Origin: Siphonodentalium dalli
Taxonomy: Eukaryota; Mollusca; Scaphopoda; Gadilida; Siphonodentaliidae
Length of the DNA: 64,000 bases
Reading direction: 5' to 3'
Assembly (NCBI GenBank): GCA_032622095.1
Contig: CP136063.1
Span: 114,782,723-114,846,722, forward strand
Below, one piece after another: positions 37,266 to 48,670 of this stretch. Within the stretch, counting starts at the first letter, position 1, and the number at the start of each line of letters is the position of its first letter. Under the pieces are notes generated by a model. It searched no databases and had not been told where the DNA came from. It saw only the letters and a program-made list of their open reading frames with translations. The position numbers and the translations under genes were made by a program.

Positions 37266-38231
37266 TAGCTGGCAAGAGAGACATTTAAGTGCACAGCAGT
37301 ACAGGTGTACCTTTCAACGCAAACACAGTCCAATGTGAATTTGTATCGATGTCAACAAAGGCCTTTGACTCTTGTAAGCGATCATGTGTGGTGCAACTGA
37401 TATGCTCATAAAAGTTAAACCTTTAGTGCAATGCAACTAGGAAGAAACAAGAGGTGTGACTCTCCGAATGAGACTTAGGATACCGTACTACATGTATACG
37501 TATGACAGAGCTGAAATTTGAATGTGTAGGTATTAGTATTGGCTTAATAGAAGCTGTAAATATGGTGATTTTAGAAAGGAGAGTACATGGGCAGACGGTT
37601 AGAAAAAAGGAGGATAAATGCTGAGAGCTATCAAGGATGACACAAAAAATCCCTTGAGGGACTTATTTCCATTGTGGTCCTTAAGTAGCTTGATATGAGA
37701 GTGTTGAAATAATTATTACTGTGGCCAAAATTACAAAGTACTTCAATTAAATCTTCCAATTGATTATAGAAAGTGTATCTATAAACTCTGGGGAGGATAT
37801 ACCTAGATAGATATAACAGAATAGGGGAAGGGAAGGGGGGCATCAATTATTTAGTGCAGAAAGGGGGGGATAAAATGGGGAAAAGTTAAGATGCTATAGG
37901 ACACTGACTGAAGACTCTGGGTCCTGCGATGGGTTCAGCAGCCTACTGAGGATGGTATGGTTGGCATCAACTTATCACAATTATTGGCCCTTTTGCTAGC
38001 TGGTAACAAATTTAGTGAGCACTATGAATTCACACATGCACACGATCAAGAAATTCAGGGATAAATTATATCTTGCCAGTCTGTTTTGGGTTGCCTGCAG
38101 ATTGTCTTAGTTTTGACTGAGACTTGAAAACCAGAAGCCACATGAATAATTGAAATGACACTGAATTAATGCGGATACTAACAGGATTCTACATTAATTG
38201 TTGAGAAAATATGCCTGCCTATAAAGAAATT

Positions 38232-38930
38232 TTAATCTGGAATCAAGACTCTGAGGACTAATTGTCCCATTAGCTCACCATTTAGATTTTGATCAAGTTG
38301 AACTTCAAGGTATTTGACTGAGTCTGTGGACCTGATGCCGATACCATTGCATGAGATGGATGTACATGTATACGGTATGATAATACCTTGTGATTTCTTG
38401 GCTTGGGTATAACAAGATATATTTAAAGATGATATACAGGTACCACTTTCCTGAACTTTCCATATAGTTTTGGGGGTATTCAATAACATAATTTTGAGAC
38501 AGTGAGACATGTCAACAGGAACTTCTGTCAATAGGAATCATTTTTTCCATAGTTATTTTCCACAAACTGGACATAGTATCAAAGGGTTAAATGTGTTTCC
38601 AGGCTTCTTCCTGATGTGCTTCTTACTACCGTTATTCTCAATGATTAAAGAATTTGCGTGGGGGTCAAATTCCAAAATACTGTTGTAGAGATTCTCTGAA
38701 GTGTGTATCTCAGTTATCTCGCAAACTGTATCCTCATCCCACACAATCTTTGAGAAAACACATCTGATAATGGTGAGTGGGGCAATCTATGAGAAGCCAA
38801 GGATGATGAGATTGAGTCTGGTTAGCATCACCCACTCTGTAAACAATATGCATAAAGAGATTATTGAATGTGACGGGGAAGCAAAGTGGCCGCCAATAAA
38901 TATAATCGCCCATGATGCTAGAATGCAATT
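38232..38930 (-). pseudogene. decayed LINE reverse transcriptase fragment
   Basis: Read on the minus strand from 38930 down, pieces in different frames resemble successive parts of a non-LTR reverse transcriptase. They are a weak motif-B-like piece (PLCFPVTFNNLFMHIV); a catalytic-loop-like WDEDTVCEI in place of an ADD-type motif, followed by ENNGSKKHIRKKPGN (38553-38744); and STDSVKYLEVQLDQNLNGE (38232-38531), which matches the YLG-type thumb motif. Order and spacing agree with a LINE, but the frame is broken at least twice and the Asp-Asp pair is altered, so it cannot be active. The clade cannot be decided from this. Confidence 0.5.
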
Positions 38931-39382
38931 TGGCTCCTGATGATCATTGTTGTACCATACCACACATGTGGGGGTGGCCTATGTCAACACTTCCATAGGA
39001 TATTGCATGCTGCCTCTAAGCAATGTGACTGCAAATTAGGGTCAGACCTCTGTTCAAATAGTCAACCCAATGTCCAAAGATTTGAACTTCCACATAGCAG
39101 ATCATTTAGCATGTGTTAGCTCTCTAGTTACATGCTATATCAGGCAATGCTGTCTGGGACTCAAGTTTTAATAATACTGGGCAGGCCATTACTAGTATAA
39201 TCCCAAACTTAAAGTTGGTAAACGCTGTGCCAAACATACGGAAATTAATTCTGCAAATATTGCACAGCCATGTTAATACCATCCTGATGTGCCCAAAGTA
39301 GTAAAGTATTATTATTTTAATACTTTTATGTGACATTATATGATTGAATTTGGTGGGGGGATAAGTATGTGAGTGTTATTTT

Positions 39383-39749
39383 TTAACTCTTTGGAGAGTA
39401 TTTATAATGTCATAGACATTACATCGTGCATGAGTTTAACATCACGGTCATGGCAATAATTATTAACAAATTTGGGTCAAAAGGGTCCAATAATTCATTT
39501 TAATTGATGTGTACTTTCTGTTCATGTGTGCTATCATAATCTATTGTACTTATATATTGGGACATGATAATATATCAATCAAAATATCAAAATATACAAT
39601 TCATTTATAAATCAGATGATTAATTGAAGTTATGTCTACATAAAAATGACAGTTCCTGAAACGACATACTAGTACAAATGTATGTCGTTCCACTCGCGAA
39701 CAGTACGGCGACATATACCGGTATGTCGTTCTAATCCCCAAAGGGTTAA
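39383..39749. mobile_element. TTAA element inside a 141-bp tandem unit
   Basis: Ends TTAACTCTTTGG and CCAAAGGGTTAA. The left flank ends AGTGTTATTTT and the right flank resumes TCTTTTTGTGACATTATATG. These are adjacent parts of the tandem unit at 39807-40088, so the element has split an older copy of that unit. Confidence 0.6.
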
Positions 39750-39806
39750 TCTTTTTGTGACATTATATGTTTGAATTGGGGGAGGGGGGAGGGGGGGGGG
39801 GGAATA

Positions 39807-40088
39807 AGTATTTAAGTGTTATTTTAAAATCTTTTTGTGACATTATATGATTTAATTGTTTATATTTTGGGATGGTTAAATACAATGAATTTCATATATT
39901 TTTCTTTTGTAAGTTATTAAATCACAAAATAAACGTTTGCATCACAAAGTATTTAAGTGTTATTTTAAAATCTTTTTGTGACATTATATGATTTAATTGT
40001 TTATATTTTGGGATGGTTAAATACAATGAATTTCATATATTTTTCTTTTGTAAGTTATTAAATCACAAAATAAACGTTTGCATCACAA
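39807..40088. repeat. 141-bp tandem duplication, two identical units
   Basis: The unit begins AGTATTTAAGTGTTATTTTA and ends AACGTTTGCATCACAA. The two copies (39807-39947 and 39948-40088) show no difference that I can see. A third, older copy around 39331 is interrupted by the element at 39383. Confidence 0.85.
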
Positions 40089-40116
40089 AGTTCAGATTAT
40101 CATTATCCAATTTATG

Positions 40117-42264
40117 TTAAAGGGGTAATGTACGCAATTTTCAATAAAATCCCGATAATAACAATGATCTAATATCGATAACATATATAAAAATAAGTAA
40201 TTTGAGTCGAAGATGTATTCTGTAAATGTTCAGATTAATAGGTTATCTTAAAATCAAAGTTAACCCTTTGAACATGTAACACCGATATTTAGGTGCAAAC
40301 GAACCGTGACTATATCCCGTAACACCGATATTTCGGTGCAGCGACGACATGATTCGGTAGCAAATTTATATATAGTATAACGAGCGTCTGACCCACTGAT
40401 TTATATTTAAATTTCCCCCACATATGTCAGCGGCGCCCATGGTGCGTATGGAATGGTTGACCGCTAGTATCGGGTAGAAATATATGCGCATGCGCATAGC
40501 ATATAATCTACAAAAACATACGATATTTTAAGCGAACTATGCCGCTATATTTACGGCATATAATTTCGTGTTCCCCGTGTGTGTACAGAACAGACGTAAT
40601 TTAGACACACAATTTCAGTTTAAATTACCCTCGTGTATATTAACCAGTGTTCTGCTACATATGGGGAAGGGTCTATCGCATATGAAGTTGATTTATTCGC
40701 GCATGCGCAGACTAGCGCAATGACAAATAAATGGTTTATAACGTACTTATACACGACATACCCACTAATATATATATTTAAATTGGCCTATTGAAGTCAG
40801 CGCTGGCAAAGGTGTCTATATGGATTGGCTGCCCGCTAGAAATGGCTAGGAAAATATGCGCATGGGCGCAGACTATAATTCATTTTTAAAAATGCGTTTA
40901 AGTTAAATGTGGCGCTATATATGACATTTTGTTGCATGTTTCACATGTTAGTATAGTAGACACAATCTAGACAGCTTACTTGAACAATGGGGCCACGATA
41001 TGTTATGGGAAATTACGTTGTTTCTGGTCTCTGTAATATCAGTCTCTGTTGTGCCACATGCAGCAAAAAGTCTATCGCATATCAAGTTGACTTACTCGCG
41101 CATGGTCAGGTATATCTTAATTTCACATTAGGATATTGGTTGCATCGAAACGCATTCGCTGATGTATAATTACAACGTTATAAGCTAGAATTCGTTTATC
41201 CTGCAAATTTCGGGTAGTTGCCTAGTAACCGTTTCTAAGGCGAGATCGGGTGGCAAAGTCTCCCGATCTTACAATGATCAGTGGTCCGTGCATGCATATA
41301 TCATGCCTGCACAGTTTCAGGTAGGTGTCCCCTGTCAACATAACCAACACCATGCGACTAGACACTGTCTAAATTAAGGCAAAACATACCACTGAATGGT
41401 TAGTGCAATTATGTCATTCGATCAATTGTGGTATTTGCTTAGCAACCGTTGCTACCCTTAAATGGGATATTTGGTTCACTATTCTGGTCGGGTATATCTC
41501 AAATTTCACGTTAGGGTAGTACCTGCATCAAAAAACGCAATCACTGAGGTTGAATTACGACGCTATAAGCTATATTTACATTTTCCAGTCAATTGCCTAG
41601 CAAACGTTACCAAGGAGTTGCCGCGAGGCAAAGTCTCGCGATCTTATAATGATCGCTGATCCATGGGGGACAAACCTGTAAAGTTTCAGACCGGTGTCGC
41701 AATTTGAACATAATCAACACCATGCTACTAGAAACTATCTAATTTAAGCGGACATACCACTGGGAGCCCCGGGTGAGGGTGTCGATCACCGTGGGGCGTC
41801 AGGGTTCAAAGGGTTAATAACTTGATATAAATTTAATTTATGGCTGGAGCCATAAATTAAATTACGAATTTCCGTGTGAAAGACGTAATAAAATTAATTG
41901 ATGGATAGTGGATTGGACAACGCGTGCCACACATGATCATATACAAAATATGTTGATACGGAGCATAAAAACAAGCCAATCACTGACTGGTGACTATACA
42001 ATAACTTAAATGAGTATATGGGACTACCGGTTCCTGTAGTATGCAGATAATATAACAATTATTTGATATATTTGCTAGAAAACTGTACCATAAATTATAA
42101 TTACTCGACAACGACCAATTGTATTTCATATTACGGCTAATCTGCCATCCATAACATTAGTTCGTACTCAACAGACTTTCAAATAATGGAAATCTGATTA
42201 CCTTATTCGGAGAATTAGAGACGATAGAAACCAACAACAACATTTGAGTACAGTATCCCTTTAA
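40117..42264. mobile_element. AGGGGTACTGTAC-family TTAA element carrying a nested 1.56-kb element
   Basis: Ends TTAAAGGGGTAATGTACG at 40117 and GTACAGTATCCCTTTAA at 42264. Once the nested element (40260-41817) is removed it aligns, in reverse orientation, with the 600-bp copies at 51971 and 52839 (TGGCTGGAGCCATAAA, CTTATACGG and GATCTAATATCGATAA blocks). Confidence 0.75.
40260..41817 (+). mobile_element. 1.56-kb TTAA element, copy 1 (nested)
   Basis: Starts TTAACCCTTTGAACATG and ends GGGTTCAAAGGGTTAA. Two near-palindromes CACCGATATTTAGGTG and CACCGATATTTCGGTG lie at 40280 and 40323. The interior repeats themes such as GCGCATGCGCA and TCTTACAATGATCAGTGGTC / TCTTATAATGATCGCTGATC. The longest interior frame (60 codons at 40987) has no recognisable domain. 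A second copy is at 50348-51912. Confidence 0.85.
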
Positions 42265-43125
42265 AACTAAAGTGCAGTTAGTTTTTGTTTTCCACAAACT
42301 ATTCTGGTTGTACCAATGTGTGAACCATCTGACAATCTGTAGATTGACTTTCTGTGTTATTGAAAACTTTCAGTAGTAGTAGGCCTACGTACTGCAACTT
42401 GCAAGGGACTTTTGGTAATGGGTATTATACTATCAAGGGTGACTGGCCATTTCCTTGTAAATGTGTATATAGTGGTCTTCTCTTATATGCTGAAATACCC
42501 TTGACAATTCTTTACCGTTATTTGACCAATTCTAAGAAAATGTCCCCTGCATGAAATTCTAATTTAGTAATTAGACTAATATACAGCATCCGAGCACACT
42601 CGTCCCAGGGCCAACTCGGTCCGGGCAGTTTTTGGGGCGAGCTGGCCCAGCTTTCAGGGCCGAGTTGTCCCGGGTATTACATTTGTATTAAAGTTGTAAA
42701 TAAGTTAATATATATTAATATATTAATTTCTTAAGTTCAGATTATGATATATTTCAGAGTTATGTCCATCAATTTTGACATTTAGATTACTTTAGGCACG
42801 TTTGTTTACAAAGATAATAGCCAGTATATCACACAGGTTGGTTTGAACGATGAATTCATAAATAACAATAATGAACTGTTTTCACATTCTGGATATTAAA
42901 GTTTCTCTTATTCTCTGAGTTCATCTCACTATCTCTGGAGTTTGGGAACCCTTAGAAGCCGTTATTGTCCCCATTCCTATCAAAACAATAGAAGCAGGTT
43001 GTTTACACAGTAACCAGTCGGCTAATCACACCTCACACTTCAGAGGGTGAGATGGCTTCAGAACGTGTGATAGATAATCACTTTCATATGCCGACCACAT
43101 ACAGTATGGTATATAAGCAGTGCAG
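42265..43125. other. intron sequence with a G+C-rich repeat fragment
   Basis: Around 42600-42675 the sequence carries GGGGCGAGCTGGCCCAG and GGGCCGAGTTGTCCCGG. GGGGCGAGCTGGCCCAG recurs at 44692. The rest shows nothing recognisable. Confidence 0.4.
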
Positions 43126-43139
43126 ACGGTTGATGGTCG

Positions 43140-43911
43140 TCATTCATCATTCCCCAGTTGATTGTCGAGTGGGCAGGACGTATTATTTATAGTGCGTCTT
43201 GCCGCTGTTCCAATTGACTGGTCTAAGTCGTTCATTCGTCGTGTGGCCTTCCCTTCGGGGACAGCTGCCCGAGCAACTTGGTGAGTTGTTTACTGGACTT
43301 GGCCGAGGATTATGCAGCTAATCACCTCTGTCGTGGTCGCGTCCTTGGATAGATTGCGCATTGTGGATACCCTTAGCTGGACTCTAACCAAGGCTAAGGG
43401 AGGCTTTGTGCATCTATCCGTGGATTACCAGATTGCTCCAGCAGTACCCTCTGCTGGCGGTACCTCGGAAGCTGGACCCCACCAGCGACCTACCATCTGG
43501 TATGGCGACTTGGACCAGAAGCAGAAGAAGAGGCGGAAGAAGACCCCCTCCAGAAAGAGAAGGGACGCTGACGGAAGAGTCAAGTGGAGACAGGGGCGAG
43601 CTGAGAGATGTCCAGCTCCCCCCACTTGGCTGATGACATGGACGGCATTACACAAGATGAATCCGAACACTCCGATCAAGATCAAGACACGGCCCTCCGC
43701 TCCACCTCAGCAGCAACAGCAATAACAAACAGAAAGAAGAAAAAGCCAAAGAAAACAAAATCAAAATAGCTCATTTCCATTTCATCCTCTGTCATGTGTT
43801 TTGTACCTTCATCTCCATGACCCTTCCAAAACTTCAAAGTGGGTTGTAGGAAAGGGGTGCCGCCCCTTTCAAATCCTCCCAGGCCAGCCTAAAGTCCCAA
43901 TAAACAAATAA
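43140..43911 (+). mobile_element. short non-LTR retroelement with 14-bp target duplication
   Basis: ACGGTTGATGGTCG stands at 43126-43139 and again at 43912-43925. Between them is a 772-bp unit that is G+C-richer than its surroundings. It has a leader of about 170 bp, a 137-codon frame from 43312 with a strongly basic middle (KQKKRRKKTPSRKRR) and a poly-Gln end, and a second frame ending RKKKKPKKTKSK near 43767. Its 3' part closes with CCCAATAAACAAATAA. Long duplicated flanks and an A-rich end show target-primed retrotransposition. The basic frame looks like the start of a LINE ORF1, so this could be an ORF1-only, internally deleted LINE; no endonuclease or polymerase is encoded. Confidence 0.7.
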
Positions 43912-43945
43912 ACGGTTGATGGTCGGTAGGACGCTGGAATGCTGG

Positions 43946-44358
43946 GGCCAAAATTAATAAATTATTTGTTTGTCCACACCCCTACCCAAACATTTTCAGG
44001 TGGGTAGGTAGGTAGGGATTTTTTTTTTTGCAAGGTGGAATGGCATATTAAGGGTCCCCTCCATGGTGCAGGCCGAGGGTATCAATATTAATAAATAGTC
44101 AGGGATTAATTTGATAAAAAATAAAAAATTTAATAGTTGGAAAAACACAAGAACAATAAATTATTATGCTGTTCAGTCACAGTTGCTGGAATTTCTGACC
44201 GAAAATGAGCTTCTCAGACAACATACCACTACCGGAAAAAAAAAATAAATTTAAAAAAAATAAAAAAAATTCTCAATCTCAATAAAAGAATTTCCAGTCG
44301 GCCGTTAAAATCGAGTCGGTCGGGGCGAGGACAAACAAATACCTTTTTAATTATGGCC
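43946..44358. mobile_element. DNA transposon-like element with 30-bp inverted ends
   Basis: GGCCAAAATTAATAAATTAT plus TTGTTTGTCC at the left is matched inverted by GGACAAACAAATACC...TTATGGCC at the right. A TGG on each side may be a 3-bp duplication. The inside is poly-A rich with GGTGGGTAGGTAGGTAGGGA. No coding frame is seen. Confidence 0.5.
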
Positions 44359-44855
44359 TGGCTGATGCCATCCAGACAGCTGAGTCTTCATTCAACCCGA
44401 TGACTCCGGAATACGTCAGCCCGGAGTCATCCATCGCCACCGTGACCAGCAGCACCAACAACAACAACAACAGCACCAGCTCCTACTCATATTCATTCCG
44501 TCATATTCATTCGTCGTAATTTGTCATATTCATTCAAGTTCATGTGTTATATATATATAAATGTTCTTATGTTTTTATTCTTTTTGTTATCCACAAAATA
44601 AATAAATTATCACTACTTCCCATCTATCCAATCTATCTCCCGACAACCCTTTGGCTTAGAGAGAACGACTTAAATAAGACATTATCCCTTGGGGCGAGCT
44701 GGCCCAGGTCGACTGAACCGTTTCCAATATAATAATAATAATTAATATATAATGACATAAATTATTGCATTATTGGCTTCCACTATAGACTACTATAATA
44801 CTCAACTAGTCTATAGTTCTATTATTATTAACTTCTAACTTGTAATATCGAGTCT
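44359..44855. other. unplaced sequence with a Ser/Asn-rich open stretch
   Basis: A frame running out of the preceding element reads through TAESSFNPMTPEYVSPESS and a poly-Asn/Ser segment to a TAA near 44520. AT-rich sequence with an AATAAA near 44598 follows. It looks like the 3' end of a coding region or of a retroelement, but I cannot assign it. Confidence 0.3.
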
Positions 44856-46428
44856 TTAACACGTTGAGTGCCACTACGAGTTATCTCGTAGTTCGCAACC
44901 TGCGAAGGTTGCCACTACGAGTTATCTCGTAGTTGTTTCCATGTCGTGTAACTGACAAACGGAAGCAGTAAAATAGGTCGATACACCACGAAAACCCGCC
45001 TCGGAACATCAGAACAGAGATTTTATCAAATAAATAGTGTGGCCCCCTTTACATCGTTCAACTGAAGTGAGCACCATCAGCACATATATTCTACTCAAAA
45101 TGGTCCAGTTGTGAGTGAATACCGTACAGCTGACACTGTCTCACTGAGTGACCACCAGAGGCAGTCGTGTGTGGGCAATTAGACTGGGGTTTTGGTATTC
45201 AATAGACTGACAATGTTCACGCATGCAAACAAAGTCAGGGGGTGGATATTCACAATGTACAAACATGCGAAGGCAGTTTCGAGGCATGGTTACATCGTTG
45301 TGTTTCAACACATTGGAACTTCGCACAACCACCCACACACGTCACACAGGCCTGCCAAATCATGTGCGAGTGGACGCATCCAACACAAGATAAGCGGATA
45401 ATCCATGACGTTGTATGCGCGTTGATGCTACCATTATCTCATTATTAGGGAACACAGCAGTTGTTTTTGTATACACTGTGCGGCTCCATTTGGGGGCCAA
45501 GTATTTTATTATTTATAATACAAGTAAAGCGGAACAATTATTCCCCAAAACTACATTTTACCCTCTTCCGAACGTGTTGGACAATGGAAAGCGTAGCAAT
45601 TACCGTACTTTAGACGTCATGCAGTTCATCGAACTGTTCTACTTACGTAGGTACGGATAAATGGTTTTATGTAGCATAGAGGTTTACAGTGAAGGGTGAC
45701 TTACTTTCAGACGGATGGATTATATGGAATCGTTACATGTAGCACACTCCTGAATGTGCAGGGATCTATTTGGCTACTGCTGCATGGTTGTTTTAATTTT
45801 GTGCTGACAATTCTTCCAACACTATTATTTTGGGCTGTACTTTGGAACCCTATAGCATAGGCCTAAATCAGGCTAAATGGGAGATAACTTACAATACCCG
45901 AAACAACAGAAGATGCATGCTCGTAGTCATTACTGTATGGACGAAATAAACTCATCCTCACAGGAAACAAGTTCACCCGATTCCACTTCGGATTCGCCGT
46001 CTGTAGCATGCATGCTCATATATATAAGTAATTTGCTCCGCCGTGCATCAGCCACAATTTAACTATATAACGAGCTATAACCACCACAAGGACTCCCACA
46101 CCTCCATAATTTGCTTACCACCAAAATAACTTGTTTGGGTTATATTCTACTTCATATTTGTTGCTCAAACGTGTCCAATTGTGTCTACGAGATAATTCGT
46201 AGTTGGCACTGGTGGTGGGTTACACAAATTCCTTCCGCCAGTGCCGGCTATGAGTTATCTCGTAGTACTATCAATCGCCGTTTCTGTCATCTAAAGTCGC
46301 GACGTCATCCCATTTTTGCTTCATTGAAGCCAAATTATGGTCTACTAAGGCCAGTAAGGGTATCTATCTTGCCACGATTTGGCAAACTGGCGAGATTACT
46401 AATTGATTTCCGGCACTCAACGTGTTAA
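44856..46428. mobile_element. 1.57-kb TTAA element (TTAACACGTTGAGTGCC family)
   Basis: Ends TTAACACGTTGAGTGCC and GGCACTCAACGTGTTAA. Near-palindromes of the form CTACGAGTTATCTCGTAG lie at 44874 and 44915 near the left end and at 46185 (variant) and 46248 near the right. Several open frames of 60-105 codons inside have no recognisable transposase motif. Confidence 0.75.
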
Positions 46429-47524
46429 TGACAAAAATACTAGAACTTTTAAAAATATACTAAAAAATTGTAACTTTCAGCCAGTTTTAAACTGTAAATC
46501 AGTGAACGAGTCTGTCTTGTAAATGTAATATTATTACTAATAAGTTGTACGGTATTGTAAATTCGGGCACTACTATACGCAGCAAGTCCCTGGATATGCA
46601 GCAAGTCCCCGGTAAACGCAGCAAGTCCCTGGTAAATGCAGCAAGTCCCTCTAATTTAGGGTGGATTAGTGGAGTTGTTGATGAGTTTAATCAGTGTTTT
46701 ATTATCCATTTGATTTATGATCTGTGGCAGTTGATTAGAGTTGATTGGAAATCTTTATCCCTTTATAATTATTTAAGATGGGTATTTGTAGATTTTTATA
46801 TATAAAATAAAATAGTTTTTCTAAGTTTTATTAAGTTGCTATTTCTTTTATTCTACTCACTATTTAATATAATTTAATTAATATGATTTATATTTCTTTG
46901 TGATATTCCTGTTTTCACTGCGTAAATACATGTCGGTGATTAATTATCACTGAACAGGTGTTTGTTTTTGTAGGACAAAGGAACTTTCTGGGAGTTTCTC
47001 CTTTGAAGCTCATTTGAAGATTTTTTTGTTTTCTTAACCAGACTGAATAATTATCAACCAGTGTTATTTCAAGATTCAGCTCACGTCTGATATGGCATGT
47101 TGTGTATTTAATCAAATGTATATAAGCTGCAACTAATTAAGATTTCAGAGGGAGGGAGTGGAGCGAACCAGTCGTGATTGCTTCGGCTGTATTAGTTCCT
47201 CTCTGTCAGAGCGTTAACACGAGTGAGTTGTGCGGTCGCGACTTCGGTTGCAGCTGCCCTCGTGTTAATGCCGGTGAGTGAGACGGTTTTGGACGGATTA
47301 TTAACTTAATCCCCGACGCCGCGTTAGCTGCAATACAAAGAAGCCGGGTAGTGGACACTGTTCAATAGCTGGAATCTCCAGGCTGACAGGGGCTATCTGG
47401 TTCTTTGCATTGAATTCCGGACAGAGGATGCTGGTATCCAGAGGTCTTCTGCCCGGGACAGATTGCCACGAAACTTACATATAATCATCCCCATGATATG
47501 AAGAATCTAATGGTGTGGTTTGGA

Positions 47525-47780
47525 TTAACCCTTTACCCAACACACATTTTCTTTAAAATATTTAAATTTATTCATATTTTCAAATATTATTCTAAAATAA
47601 GTCAATAAAACCATACAAATATGGATGCCGTTGGAATCAGCTCTTTGAGCCGCTTCCAATGGCATCCATATTTGTATGGTTTTATTGACATACATGTAGT
47701 TCCAAGATGTTATGTTATGTTACGCCAATGTTAGAATATTTTCTGGCCGGATTTGGCCGCTATGTTGGGTAAAGGGTTAA
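47525..47780. mobile_element. TTAA hairpin MITE nested in the Mutator-like element
   Basis: Ends TTAACCCTTTACCCAACA and TGTTGGGTAAAGGGTTAA. The core pairs AACCATACAAATATGGATGC with its complement. It is a relative of the element at 829-1209. Confidence 0.8.
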
Positions 47781-47882
47781 GGAGAGGTGCCTCTCGGCCC
47801 TTTCGACAATCCCGGGCTAGCCCCCCAAACCACTCACTTCATTTATATTTCAGAAATCACAACCAATCTTAGAATTTATACA

Positions 47883-48670
47883 ATGCGTCTTACTGATCCT
47901 CGTTACCCTTGTGGCGTGTGTGGTATTCGATGTTTTAAAGATTGCATCGAATGTACTGGCTGTAAACAATGTACACATAATCATTACCAATGTGTTCCGA
48001 TGACGAAACAAGTTTTCAACATGTGGTCAGCAGACTTGAGAAGGCTATGAAGGATATGAAGATATCGTATGTACGTCATCTAAAGAACAATGTTATTCAC
48101 AAGTTAAGAGATTCAATTGGAACAACTACGACCCAAAGAAATATAATTATAGAAGAAATGTTCGGCGACAACGGAATAACAACATCAGATACCGCGTCAG
48201 TTTTCGACTACAGGGTTCAAAAAGCGAAAAGGACAATAGACTTAACAGCACCAGCATTCTCAGAATACTTTATGAACAGGATGAAGCCACTCTTTACTGA
48301 AAATTTCGCGACAGCACAACTACCGGGATTGGCGATGGAGTTATCGAATTGGACCAACAACAATTGTGAATCTCTGAACCATATTCTTAAACAGGCAGTG
48401 GACTGGAAATCAAAACCTTTAACGGAGTTAGTGCATGCACTGTTTAGTATAGTTGACGGAGAGTACAAGGAATTGCAATGTAGTTTATTTGGATTCTAAC
48501 AGTTTACGTTAACCAAGGAGTTCGCAAAATTCTATGTTCGCCCGGAAATTTGGAATTCAAAATCATCAGAAGTAAGAGACAAGCATTTTAACAGATTTTA
48601 AAGAGAAATAAAGCCAGTCCACGAACGGCAAAGACTACCACAATCCCCCATAGCAAAGTTTCCAGGACCA
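47883..48670 (+). pseudogene. MULE transposase remnant, internally deleted
   Basis: The frame starting at 47883 opens RLTDPRYPCGVCG and shows a Cys/His pattern (C-x2-C, C-x2-C-x2-C-x2-H-x2-H-x3-C) of the PHD type, often found near the start of such proteins. Near 48010-48040 it passes into another frame (48005-48499) that carries the C-terminal part of a MULE transposase, including LSNWTNNNCESLNHILKQAV and FSIVDGEYKEL. A TAA at 48497 interrupts it, after which homologous-looking codons (TLTKEFAKFYVRPEIWNS) continue to another stop. The DDE catalytic core is missing, so this is a deletion derivative that could move only in trans. Confidence 0.7.

Noticed and set aside
40987-41169. 60-codon frame inside the 1.56-kb TTAA element as a possible gene
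   Set aside because: The second copy of the element has substitutions and a frameshifting base in the corresponding region, and no domain is recognisable.
44359-44520. Ser/Asn-rich stretch as the last exon of a host gene
   Set aside because: An acceptor-like TTTCCAG precedes it, but the frame passes through the end of a transposon-like repeat and no partner exon is found; left as an unplaced sequence.
46573-46651. Four regularly spaced short repeats that could suggest a CRISPR array
   Set aside because: The same array is present inverted at 49159-49237 as the other end of a transposable element; spacers are 6-8 bp and the genome is eukaryotic.
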